This document shows positions 10,871-22,600 of a stretch of 64,000 bases of DNA, piece after piece. The stretch spans positions 992,001 through 1,056,000 of the forward strand of contig NW_027457749.1 in NCBI RefSeq assembly GCF_050624435.1, written 5' to 3'. This stretch comes from Tenrec ecaudatus (taxonomy: Eukaryota > Chordata > Mammalia > Afrosoricida > Tenrecidae). Every line of letters begins with the position of its first letter. The first letter of the stretch is position 1. A program made the translations under genes and the position numbers. The notes beneath the pieces were generated by a model that saw only the letters and a list, made by a program, of their open reading frames with translations, made no database searches and was not told the DNA's origin.

Positions 10871-12466
10871 CCTAGGCTTAAGCTAAGGCTAGGGCTCCCC
10901 TAACCTAAGGCTAGGGCACCCCTAGGCTTAAGCTAAGGCTAGGGCTCCCCTAGCCTAAGGCTAGTGAACCCCTACCCTTAGGCCTGGGCACCCTAAGGCT
11001 TAGGCTAGGGCACCCCTAGGCTTGGGCTAAGGCTAGGGCTCCCCTAGCCTAAGGCTAGGGCACCCCTATGCTTAGGCTAGGGCACCCCTAGGCTTAGGCT
11101 ACAGCACCCCTAGGCTTAGGCTAGGGCACCCCTAGTCTTAGGCAAGGGCACCCCAAGGCTTAGGCTAAGGCTAGGGCTCCCCTAGCCTAAGGCTTGGGCA
11201 CCCCAAGGCTTAGGCTAGGGCACCCTTAGATTAGGCTAGGGCTCCCATGACCTAAGGCTAGTCCACCCTTAGGCTTAGGCTTGGGCACCCCTAGGCTTAG
11301 GCTATGGCACCCCTAGGCTTAGTATGGGCACCCCTAGGCTTACTAAGGCTAGGGCTCCCATAGGCTTTGGCTAGGGCACCCCTAGGCTTAATTTAAGGCT
11401 AGGGCTCCCCTAGGCTTAGGCTAGGGCACCCCTAGGCTTAAGCTAAGGCTAGGGCTCCCCTAACCTAAGGCTAGGACACCCCTAGGCTTAGGCTAGGGCA
11501 CCCCTAGGCTTAGGCTACGGCACCCCTAGGCTTAGGCTAGGGCACCCCTTGGCTTAGGCTAGGGCACCCCTAGGCTTAGGCTACGGCACCCCTAGGCTTA
11601 GGCTAGGGCACCCCTAGGCTTAAGCTAGGGCACCCCTAGGCTTAGGCTAAGGCTAGTGTTTCCCTAGCCTTAGGCTAGCGAACCCCTAGGGTTAGGCTAG
11701 GGCACCCCAGGCTTAGGCTAGGGCACACCTAGGCTTAAGCTAAGGCTAGGGCACCACTAAGCTAGGCTAGGGCACCCCTAGGCTTAGGCTAGGGCACCCC
11801 TAGTCTTAAGCTAAGGCTAGGGCTCCCCTAACCTAAGGCTAGGGCACCCCTAGGCTTAGGCTTGGGCACCCCAGGCTTAGGCTAGGGCACCCTTAGGCTT
11901 AAGCTACGGCACCCCTGGGCTTAGGCTAGGGCACCCCTAGGCTTAGGCTTGGGCACCCATAGGCTTAGTCTAGGGCACCCCTAGGCTTAGGCTAAGGCTA
12001 GTGTTTCCCTAGCCTAAGGCTAGCGAACCCCTAGGGTTAGGCTAGGGCACCCCTAGGCTTAGGCTAGGGCACACCTAGGCTTAAGCTAAGGCTAGGGTTC
12101 CCCTAACCTAAGGCTAGGGCACCCCTAGGCTTAGGCTAGGGCACCCCAGGCTTAGGCTAGGGCACCCCTAAGCTTAAGCTAAGGCTATGGCTCCCCTAGC
12201 CTAAGGCTAGGGAAACCCTACCCTTAGGCTAGGGCACCCTAAGGCTTAGGCTCGGGCACCCCTAGGCTTGGGCTAAGACTAAGGCTCCCCTAGCCTAAGG
12301 CTTGGGCACCCCTAGGCTTAGGCTAAGGCTAGAGCTCCCCTAGCCTAAGGCTAGGGAACCCCTAGGCTTACGATAGGGCAACCCTAGGCTTAGGTTAAGG
12401 CTAGGGCTCCCCTAGCCTAAGGCTTGGACACCCCTAGGCTTAGGCTAGGGCACCCTAGGCTTAGGC

Positions 12467-12723
12467 TAGGGCACCACTAGGCTTAGGCTTAGGCTACGGC
12501 TCCCCTAACCTAAAGCTTGGACACCCCTAGGCTTAGGCTAGGGCACCCTAGGATTAGGCTAGGGCACCACTAGGCTTGGGCTTAGGTTAGGGCTCCCCTA
12601 ACCTAAGGCTAGGGCACCCTTAGATTTAGGCTTGGGCACCCCTAGGCTTAGGCTATGGCACCCCTAGGCTTAGGCTTGGGCACCCCTAGTTTTAGGCTAA
12701 GGCTAGGGTTTCCCTAGCCTAAG
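12467..12723. repeat. Short mixed stretch between two higher-order blocks
   Basis: Ordinary A/A'/B units with several GGCACCACTAGGCTTAGGC variants (near 12471 and 12563) that recur near 13900 and 13990. No sharper structure seen. Confidence 0.6.
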
Positions 12724-14104
12724 GCTAGCGAACCCCTAGGGTTAGGTTAGGGCACCCCTAGGCTTAGGCTAGGGCACACCTAGGCTTAGGCTAGGGTTCA
12801 CCTAGGCTTAGAATAGGGCACCCGTAGGCTTGGGCTAAGGCTAGGGCTCCCCTAGCCTAAGGCGATGGCACCCCTAGGCTTAGGCTAGGGCACACCTAGG
12901 CTTAAGCTAAGGCTAGGGCTCCCCTAATCTAAGGCGAGGGCATCCCTAGGCTTAGGCTAGGGCACCCCAGGCTTAGGCTAGGGCACCCCTGGCTTAAGCT
13001 AAGGCTAGGGCTCCACTAGCCAAAGGCTAGGGAACCCCTACCCTTAGGCTAGGGCACTCTAAGGTTTAGGCTAGGGCACCCCTAGGCTTGGGCTAAGACT
13101 AAGGCTCCCCTAGCCTAAGGCTAGGGCACCCCTAGGCTTACGCTAGGGCACCCCTAGGCTTAGGTTACGGCACCCCTAGGCTTAGGCTAGGGCACCCCTA
13201 GGCTTAGGCAAGGGCACCCCTAGGCTTAGGATAGGGCACCCCTAAGCTTAGGCTAAGGCTAGGGCTCCCCTAGCCTAAGGCTTGGGCACCCCTAGACTTA
13301 GGCTAGGGCACCCTTAGGCTTAGGCTAGGGCACCCCTAGGCTTAGGCTAAGGCTAGGGCTCCCATACCCAAGGCTAGGGTACCCCTAGGCTTAAGCAGGG
13401 CACCCCTAGGCTTAGGCTAGGGCACCCCTAGGCTTAGGCTAGGGCATCCCTAGGCTTAGGCTAAGGCTAGGGCTCCCATAGCCTAAGGCTAGGGCACCCC
13501 TAGGCTTGGGCTAAGGCTAGGGCACACCTAGGCTTAGGATAGGGCACCCCTAGGCTTAGGCTATGGCATCCCTAGGCTTAGGCTAGGGCACCCCTATGCT
13601 TAAACTAAGGCTAGGGCTCCCCTAACCTAAGACTAGGGCACCCCTAGGCTTAGGCTAGGGCACCCTAAGGCTTAGGCTAGGGCACCCCTAGGCTTGGGCT
13701 AAGACTAGGGCTCCCCTAGCCTAAGGCTTAGGCACCCCTAGGCTTAGGCTAAGGCTAGGGCTCCCCTAGCCTAAGGCTAGGGCACCCCTAGGCTTACGAT
13801 AGGGCACCCCTAGGCTTAGGTTAAGGCTAGGGCTCCCCTTGCCTATGGCTTGGCACCCATAGGCTTAGGCTAGGGCACCCTAGGCTTAGGCTAGGGCACC
13901 ACTAGGCTTAGGCTTAGGCTAGGGCTCCCCTAACCTAAGGCTTGGACACCCCAAGGCTTAGGCTAGGGCACCCTAGGTTTAGGCTAGGGCACCACTAGGC
14001 TTAGGCTTAGGCTAGGGCTTCCCTAACCTAAGGCTAGGGCACCCCTAGGCTTAGGCTTGGGCACCCCTAGGTTTAGGCTAAGGCTAGGGTTTCCCTAGCC
14101 TAAG
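12724..14104. repeat. Higher-order repeat unit 1 of 3 (1,381 bp)
   Basis: Phase set arbitrarily at the GCTAGCGAAC unit. Markers shared with the next unit: GAATAGGG at 12811 and 14192 (1,381 apart) and GGTTACGG at 13163 and 14633 (1,470 apart, so the next unit is 89 bp longer between them). The order of variant units is the same in both. Confidence 0.8.
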
Positions 14105-15876
14105 GCTAGCGAACCCCTAGGTTTAGGCTAGGGCACCCCTAGGCTTAGGCTAGGGCACACCTAGGCTTAGGCTAGGGTACACCTAGGCTTAGAATAGGGC
14201 ACCCCTAGGCTTGGGCTAAGGCTAGGGCTCCCCTAGCCTAAGGCGAGGGCACCCCTAGGCTTAGGCTAGGGCACCCCTAGGCTTAGTCTACGGCACCCCT
14301 AGGCTTAGGTTAGGGCACCCCTAGGCTTAAGCGAGGGCACCCCTAGGCTTAGGCTAGGGCACAACTAGGCTTAAGCTAAGGCTAGGGCTACCCTAAACTA
14401 AGGCTAGGGCACCCCTAGGCTTAGGCTAGGGCACCCCAGGCTTAGGCTAGGGCACCCCTAGGCTTAAGCTAAGGCTAGGGTTCCACTAGCCTAAGGCTAG
14501 GGAACCCCTACCCTTAGGCTAGGGCACCCTAAGGCTTAGGCTAGGGCACCCCTAGGCTTGGGCTAAGGCCAGGGCTCCCCTAGCGTAAGGCTAGGGCACC
14601 CCTAGGCTTAGGCTAGGGCACCCCTAGGCTTAGGTTACGGCACCCCTAGGCTTAGGCTAGGGCACCCCTAGGCTTAGGCAAGTGCACCCCTAGGCTTAGG
14701 ATAGGGCACCCCTAGGCTTGGGCTAAGGCTAGGGCTCCCCTAGCCTAAGGCTTGGGCACCCCTAGGCTTAGGCTAGGGCACCCCTAGGCTTAGGCTAGGG
14801 CACCCCTAGGCTTAGGCTAAGGCTAGGGCTCCCATAGCCCAAGGCTAGGGCACCCCTAGGCTTAGGCAGGGCACCCCTAGGCTTAAGCTAGGGCACCCCT
14901 AGGCTTACGCTAGGGCACCCCTAGGCTTAGGCTAAGGTTAGGGCTCCCATAGCCTAAGGCTAGGGCACCCCTAGGCTTGGCCTAGGGCACCCCTAGCTAA
15001 GGCTAAGGCTAGGGCACCCCTAGGCTTAGGCTAGGGCACCCCTAGGCTTAGGCTAGGGCACCCCTAGGCTTAGGCTAGGGCACCCATAGGCTTAGGCTAA
15101 CGCTAGAGCTCCCCTAGCCTAAGAATAGGGCACCTCTAGGCTTAGGCTAGGGCACCCCTAGGCTTAGGCTAAGGCTAGGGCTCCCCTAGCCTAAGGCTAG
15201 GGCATCCCTAGGCTTAGCTAGGGCACCCCTAGGCTTAGGCTAGGGAACCCCTAGGCTTAGGTTAAGCTTAGGGGTCCCCTAGCCTAAGGCTAGGACACCC
15301 CTAGGCTTAGGCTAGGGCACCCCTAGGCTTAGGCTAAGGCTAGGGCTCCCATAGCCTATGGCTAGGGCACGCCTAGGCTTAGGCTAGGTAACCCTAGGCT
15401 TAGGCTAGGCACCCCAAGGCTTAGGCTAAGGCTAGGGTTCCCATAGCCTAAGGCTAGGGCACCCCTTGGCTTACGATAGGGCACCCCTAGGCTTAGGCTA
15501 TGGCACCCCTAGGCTTAGGTTAAGGCTAGGGCTCCCCTAGCCTAAGGCTTGGGCACCCCTAGGCTTAGGCTAAGGCTAGGGCTCCCCTAGCCTAAGGCTA
15601 GGGCACCCCTAGGCTTACGATAGGGCACCCCTAGGCTTAGGTTAAGGCTAGGGCTCCCCTAGCCTAAGGCTTGGACACCCCTAGGCTTAAGCTAGGGCAC
15701 CCTAGGCTTAGGCTAGGGCACCAATAGGCTTAGGCTAGGGTACCCCTAGGCTTAGGCTAAGTCTAGGGCTGCCTAGCCTAAGGCTAGGGCACCCCTAGGC
15801 TTAGGATAGGGCACCCCTAGGTTTAGGCTTGGGCACCCCTAGGTTTAGGCTAAGGCTAGGGTTTCCCTAGACTAAG
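14105..15876. repeat. Higher-order repeat unit 2 of 3 (1,772 bp)
   Basis: Repeats in the next unit at 1,772 bp (GAATAGGG at 14192 and 15964; GCACAACTAGG at 14359 and 16131), falling to 1,700 at GGTTACGG (14633, 16333) and 1,678 at CCCTTGGCTTACG (15463, 17141). The changes of 72 and 22 bp are whole sets of units (22+28+22, then 22). Confidence 0.85.
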
Positions 15877-17554
15877 GCTCGCGAACCCCTAGGGTTAGGC
15901 TAGGGCACCCCTAGGCTTATGCTAGGGCACTCCTAGGCTTAGGCTAGGGTACACCTAGGCTTAGAATAGGGCACCCCTAGGCTTGGGCTAAGGCTAGGGC
16001 TCCCCTAGCCTAAGGCGAGGGCACCCCTAGGCTTAGGCTAGGGCACCCCTAGGCTTAGTCTACGGCACCCCTAGGCTTAGGTTAGGGCACCCCCAGGCTT
16101 AAGCGAGGGCACACCTAGGCTTAGGCTAGGGCACAACTAGGCTTAAGCTAAGGCTAGGGCTCCCCTAAACTAAGGCTAGGGCACCCCTAGGCTTAGGCTA
16201 GGGCACCCCAGGCTTAGGCTAGGGCACCCCTAGGCTTAAGTTAAGGCTAGGGTTCCCCTAACCTAAGGCTAGAGAACCTCTACCCTTAGGCTAGGGCACC
16301 CTAAGGCTTAGGCTAGGGCACCCCTAGGCTTAGGTTACGGCACCCCTAGGCTTAGGCTAGGGCACCCCTAGGCTTAGGCAAGGGCACCCCTAGGCTTAGG
16401 ATAGGGCACCCCTAGGCTTAGGCTAAGGCTAGGGCACCCCTAGCCTAAGGCTTGGGCACCCCTAGGCTTAGGCTAGGGCACCCTTAGGCTTAGGCTAGGA
16501 CACCCCTAGGCTTAGGCTAAGGCTAGGGCTCCCATAGCCCAAGGCTAGGGCACCCCTAGGCTTAGGCAGGGCACCCCTAGGCTTAAGCTAGGGCACCCCT
16601 AGGCTTAGGCTAGGGCACCCCTAGGCTTAGGCTAAGGCTAGGGCTCCCATAGCCTAAGGCTAGGGCACCCCTAGGCTTGGTCTAGGGCACCCCTAGCTTA
16701 GGCTAAGGCTAGGGCACCCCTAGGCTTAGGCTAGGGCACCCCTAGGCTTAGGCTAGGGCACCCCTAGGCTTAGGCTAACACTAGAGCTCCCCTAGCCTAA
16801 GAATAGGGCACCTCTAGGCTTAGGCCAGGGCACCCCTAGGCTTAGGCTAAGGCTAGGGCTCCCCTAGCCTAAGGCTAGGGCATCCCTAGGCTTAGCTAGG
16901 GCACCCCTAGGCTTACGCTAGGGAACCCCTAGACTTAGGTTAAGCTTAGGGCTCCCCTAGCCTAAAGCTAGGACACCCCTAGGCTTAGGCTAGGGCACCC
17001 CTAGGCTTAGGCTTAGGCTAAGGCTCCCATAGCCTATGGCTAGGGCACGCCTAGGCTTAGGCTAGGTAACCCTAGGCTTAGGTTAGGCACTCCAAGGCTT
17101 AGGCTAAGGCTAGGGTTCCCATAGCCTAAGGCTAGGGCACCCCTTGGCTTACGATAGGGCACCCCTAGGCTTAGGCTAGGGCACCCCTAGGCTTAGGTTA
17201 AGGCTAGGGCTCCCCTAGCCTAAGGCTTGGGCACCCCTAGGCTTAGGCTAAGGCTAGGGCTCCCCTAGCCTAAGGCTAGGGCACCCCTAGGCTTACGATA
17301 GGGCACCCCTAGGCTTAGGTTAAGGCTAGGGCTCCCCTAGCCTAAGGCTTGGACACCCCTAGGCTTAGGCTAGGGCACCCTAGGCTTAGGCTAGGGCACC
17401 ACTAGGCTTAGGCTAGGGTACCCCTAGGCTTAGGCTAAGGCTAGGGCTGCCTAGCCTAAGGCTAGGGCACCCCTAGGCTTAGGATAGGGCACCCCTAGGT
17501 TTAGGCTTGGGCACCCTTAGGTTTAGGCTAAGGCTAGGGTTTCCCTAGACTAAG
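15877..17554. repeat. Higher-order repeat unit 3 of 3 (1,678 bp)
   Basis: Starts with a mutated boundary unit (GCTCGCGAAC) and ends at ACTAGCGAAC at 17555. It matches 14105-15876 in unit order with two length steps. Related but rearranged copies of the same family lie near 19.9-21.4 kb and 22.7-23.7 kb, marked by GGTTACGG at 19908 and 22756 and CCCTTGGCTTACG at 20669. Confidence 0.85.
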
Positions 17555-19699
17555 ACTAGCGAACCCCTAGGGTTAGGCTAGGGCACCCCTAGGCTTATGC
17601 TAGGGCACACCTAGGCTTAGGCTAGGGCACCCCTAGGCTTGGGCTAAGGCTAGGGCTCCCCTAGCCTAAGGCGAGGGCACCCATAGGCTTAAGCGAGGGC
17701 ACCCATACGCTTAGGCTCGGGCACCCGTAGGCTTAGACTAAGGCTATGGCTCGACTAGCCTATGGCTAGGGCACCCCTAGGCTTAGGCTAGGGCACCCCT
17801 AGGCTTAGGCTAGGGCACCCCTTGGCTAGGGTAAGGCTAGGGCTCCCCTAGGCTTAGACTAAGGCTACGGCTCGACTAGGCTAAGGCTAGGGCACCCCTT
17901 GGCTTAGGCTAGGGCACCCCTAGACTTAGGCTACGGCACCCCTAGGCTTAGGCTACGGCACCCCTAGGCTTAGGCTAGGGCACCCCTAGGCTTAGGCTAG
18001 GGCACCCCTAGCCTTAGGCTAGGGCACCCCTAGGCTTAGGCTAGGGCACCCCTAGAATTAGCCTAAGGCTAGGGATCCCCTAGCCTAAGGTTAGGGCACC
18101 CCTAGGCTTAGGCTAGGACACCCCTAGGCTTAGGCTAGGGCACCCCTAGGCTTAGGCTAAGGCTCCGGGCCGACAAGCCTAAGGCTAGGGCACCCCTAGG
18201 CTTAGGCTAGGGTACCCCTAGGCTTAGGCTAGGGCATCCCAAGGCTTAGGCTAAGGCAAGTGCTCCCCTAGCGTAAGGCTAGGACACCCCTAGGCTTAAG
18301 CTAGGGCACCCATAGGCTTAGGCTAGGGCACCCCCAGGCTTAGACTAAGGCTATGGCTCGACTAGACTATGGCTAGGGCACCCCTAGGCTTAGGCTAAGG
18401 CTAGGGCTCCCCTAGCCTAAGGCAAGGGCACCTCTAGGCTTAGGCTAGGGCACCCCTAGGCTTAGACTAAGGCTACGGCTCGTCTAGCCTAAGGCTAGGG
18501 CACCCCTGGGCTTAAGCTAGGGTACCACTAGGCTTAGGCTAGGGCACCCCTAGGCTTAGGCTAAGGCTAGAGCTCCCCTAGCCTAAGGCTAGGGCACCTC
18601 TAGGATTAGGCTAGGTCACCTCTAGACTTAGGCTAGGGCACCCCTAGTCTTAGGCTAAGGCTAGGGTTATCCTAGCCTAAGGATAGGGCATCCCTAGGCT
18701 TAGGCTAGGGCACCCCTAGGCTTAGGCTAGGACACACCTAGGCTTAGGTTAAGGTTAGGGCACCCCTAGCCTAAGGCTAGGACACCCCTAGGCTTAGGCT
18801 AGGGCACCCCTACGCTTAGGCTAGGGTACCCCTAAGCTTAGGCTAAGGCTAGGGCTCCCCTAGACTAAGGCTAGGGCACCCCAAGCCTAAGGTTAGGGAA
18901 CCCCTAGGCTTAGGCTAGGGCACACCTAGGCTTAGGCTAAGGCTAGGGCTCCCATAGCCCAAGGCTAGGGCACCCCTAGGCTTAGGCTAGGGCACCCCTA
19001 GGCTTAGGCTAGGGCACCCCTAGGCTTAGGCTAAGGCTAAGGCTCCCATAGCCTAAGGCTAGGGCACCCCTAGGCTTAGGCTAGGGCACCCCTAGCTTAG
19101 GCTAAGGCTAGGGCACCCCTAGGCTTCAGCTAGGGCACCCTTAGGCTTAGGCTAGGGCACCCCTAGGCTTAGGCTAAGGCTCCCATGGCCTAAGGCTAGG
19201 GCACCCTTAGGCTTAGGCTAGGGCTCCCATGGCCTAAGGCTAGGGCACCCTTAGGCTTAGGCTAGGGCACCCCTAGGCTTAGGCTATGGCACCCCTAGGC
19301 TTAGGCTAGGGAACCCCTAGGCTTAGGCTAGGGCACCCCTAGGCTTAAGCTAAGGCTAGGGCTCCCCTAACCTAAGCCTAGGGCACCCCTAGGCTTAGGC
19401 TAGGGCACCCCAGGCTTAGGCTGGGGCACCCCTATGATTAAGCTAAGGCTAGGGCTCCCCTAGCCTAAGGCTAGGGAACCCCTACCCTTAGGCTAGGGCA
19501 CCCCTAGGCTTAGGCTAGGGCACCCCTAGGCTTAGGCTAGGGTACCAATAGAATTAGCCTAAGGCTAGGGATCCCATAGGCTAAGGTTAGGGCACCCCTA
19601 GGCTTAAGCGAGGGCACCCCTAGACTTAGGCTAGGGCACACCTAGGCTTAAGCTAAGTCTAGGGCTCCCCTAATAAGGCTAGGGCACCCCTAGGCTTAG
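17555..19699. repeat. Mixed array without a clear long period
   Basis: Contains several of the CpG-bearing B variant GGCTCGACTAG (near 17750, 17870, 18357, 18477) and two neighbouring GGCTCCCATGGCC-type B units near 19.19-19.22 kb that lack the usual preceding six-base insertion or have it altered. I saw no large sharp duplication beginning or ending inside this stretch. Confidence 0.6.
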
Positions 19700-22600
19700 G
19701 CTAGGGCACCCCAGGCTTAGGCTAGGGCACCCCTAGGCTTAAGCTAAGGCTAGGGCTCCCCTAGCCTAAGGCTAGGGAACCCCTACCCTTAGGCTAGGGC
19801 ACCCTAAGGCTTAGGCTAGGGCAACGCTAGGCTTGGGCTAAGGCTAGGGCTCCCCTAGCCTAAGGCTAGGGCACCCCTAGGCTTAGGCTAGGGCACCCCT
19901 AGGCTTAGGTTACGGCACCCCTAGGCTTAGGCTAGGGCACCCCTAGGCTTAGGCAAGGGCACCCCTAGGCTTAGGATAGGGAACCCCTAGGCTTAGGCTA
20001 AGGCTAGGGCTCCCCTAGCCTAAGGCTTGGGCACCCCTAGGCTTAGGCTAGGGCACCCTTAGGCTTAGGCTAGGGCACCCCTAGGCTTAGGCTAAGGCTA
20101 GGGCTCCCATAGCCTAAGGCTAGGTCACCCCTACGCTTGGTCTAGGGCACCCCTAGCTTAGGCTAAGGCTAGGGCACCCCTAGGCTTAGGCTAGGGCACA
20201 CCTAGGCTTAGGCTAGGGCACCCCTAGGCTTAGGCTAACGCTAGAGCTCCCCTAGCCTAAGAATAGGGCACCTCTAGGCTTAGGCTAGGGCACCCCTAGG
20301 CTTAGGCTAAGGCTAGGGCTCCCCTAGCCTAAGGCTAGGGCATCCCTAGGCTTAGGTTAGGGCACCCCTAGGCTTAGGGTAGGGAACCCCTAGACTTAGG
20401 TTAAGCTTAGGGCTCCCCTAGCCTAAGGCTAGGACACCCCTAGGCTTAGGCTAGGGCACCCCTAGGCTTAGGCTAGGGCACCCCTAGGCTTAGGGAAGGG
20501 CACCCCTAGGCTTAGGCTAGGGCACCCCTAGGCTTAGGCTAAGGCTAGGGCTCCCCTAGCCTATGGCTAGGGCACGCCTAGGCTTAGGCTGAGTAACGCT
20601 AGGCTTAGGCTAGGGCACCCCAAGGCTTAGGCTAAGGCTAGGGTTCCCATAGCCTAAGGCTAGGGCACCCCTTGGCTTACGATAGGGCATCCCTAGGCTT
20701 AGGCTAGGGCACCCCTAGGCTTAGGTTAAGGCTAGGGCTCCCCTAGCCTAAGGCTTGGGCACCCCTAGGCTTAGGCTAAGGCTAGGGCTTCCCTAGCCTA
20801 AGGTTAGGGCACCCCTATGCTTACGATAGGGCACCCCTAGGCTTAGGTTAAGGCTAGGGCTCCCCTAGCCTAAGGCTTGGACACCCCTAGGCTTAGGCAA
20901 GGGCACCCTAGGCTTAGGCTAGGGCACCACTAGGCTTAGCCTTAGGCTAGGGCTCCCCTAACCTAAGGCTAGGGCACCCTTAGGCTTAGGCTTGGGCACC
21001 CCTAGGCTTAGGCTATGGCACCCCTAGGCTTAGGCTAGGGTACCCCTAGGCTTAGGCTAAGACTAGGGCTGCCTAGCCTAAGGCTAGGGCACCCCAAGGC
21101 TTAGGATATGTCACCCCTAGGCTTAGGCTTGGGCACCCCTAGGTTTAGGCTAAGGCTAGGGTTTCCCTAGCCTAAGGCTAGCGAACCCCTAGGGTTAGGC
21201 TAGGGCACCCCTAGGCTTAGGCTAGGGCACACCAAGGGTTAGGCTAGGGTACACCTAGGCTTAGAATAGGGCACCCCTAGTCTTGGGCTAAGGCTAGGGC
21301 TCCCCTAGCCTAAGGCGAGGGCACCCCTAGGCTTAGCCTAGAGCACCCCTAGGCTTAGTCTACGCCACCCCTAGGCTTAGGTTAGGGCACCCCTAGGCTT
21401 AGGCTAGGGTACCCCTAGGCTTAGGCTAGGGCACCCCTAGGCTTAGGCTAAGGCTCCGAGTCGACTAGCCTAAGGCTAGGGCACCCCTAGGCTTAGGCTA
21501 GGGCACCCCTAGGCTTAGGCTACGGCACCCCTAGGCTTATTCTAGGGCACCCCTAGGCTTAGGCTAGAGCACCCCTAGCTTAGGCTAAGGCTAGGGCACC
21601 CCTAGGCTTCAGCTAGGGCACCCTTGGGCGTAGGCTAGGGCACCCCTAGGTTTAGGCTATGGCTCCCATGGCCAAAGGCTAGGGCACCCTTAGGCTTAGG
21701 CTAGGGCTCCCATGGCCTAAGGCTAGGGCACCCTTAGGCTTAGGCTTGGGCACCCCTAGTCTTAGGCTATGGCACCCCTAGGCTTAGGCTAGGGCACCCC
21801 TAGGCTTAGGCTAGGGCACCCCTAGGATTAGGCTAGGGCACCCCTAAGCTTAAGCTAAGGCTAGGGCTCCCCTAACCTAAGGCTAGGGCACCCCTAGGCT
21901 TAGTCTAGGGCACCCCAGGCTTAGGCTGGGGCACCCCTAGGCTTAAGCTAAGGCTTGGGCTCCCCTAGCCTAAGGCTAGGGAACCCCTACCCTTAGGCTA
22001 GGGCACCTCTAGGCTTAGGCTAGGGCACCCCTAGGCTTAGGCCACGGCACCCCTAGGCTTAGGCTAGGGCACCTCTAGGCTTAGGCTAAGGCACCCATAG
22101 GCTTAGGCTAGGGTACCCCTAGGCTTAAGTTAAGGCTAGGGCTCCCCTAGCCTAAGGCTAGGGCACCCCTAGGCTTAGGCTAGGGCACCCCTAGGCTTAG
22201 GCTAGGGCACCCCTAGTCTTAAGCTAAGGCTATGGCTCCCATAACCTAAGGCTAGGGCACCCCTAGGCTTAGGCTTGGGCACACCAGGCTTAGGCTAGGG
22301 CACCCCTAGGCTTAAGCTACGGCACCCCTTGGCTTAGGCTAGGGCACCCCTAGGCGTAGGCTTGGACACCCATAGGCTTAGTCTAGGGCACCCCTAGGCT
22401 TAGGCTAAGGCTAGTGTTTCCCTAGCCTAAGGCTAGCGAACCCCTAGGGTTAGGCTAGGGCACCCCTAGGCTTACGCTAGGGCACACCTAGGCTTAAGCT
22501 AAGGCTAGGTCTCCCCTAACCTAAGGCTAGGGCACCCCTAGGCTTAGGCTAGGGCATCCCAGGCTTAGGCTAGGGCACCCCTAGGCTTAAGCTAAGGCTA

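Larger units (their letters stand above)
8463..12466. repeat. ~4.0-kb higher-order repeat, copy 2
   Basis: Second copy of 4571-8462. Relative to copy 1 it has three extra units near 9.05-9.2 kb, an extra 50-bp A'-B pair near 11165-11215, and a 2-bp loss near 10581. It contains its own pair of sub-units (8631-9750 and 9751-10870). After about 12466 similarity to the start of copy 2 stops. Confidence 0.88.
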
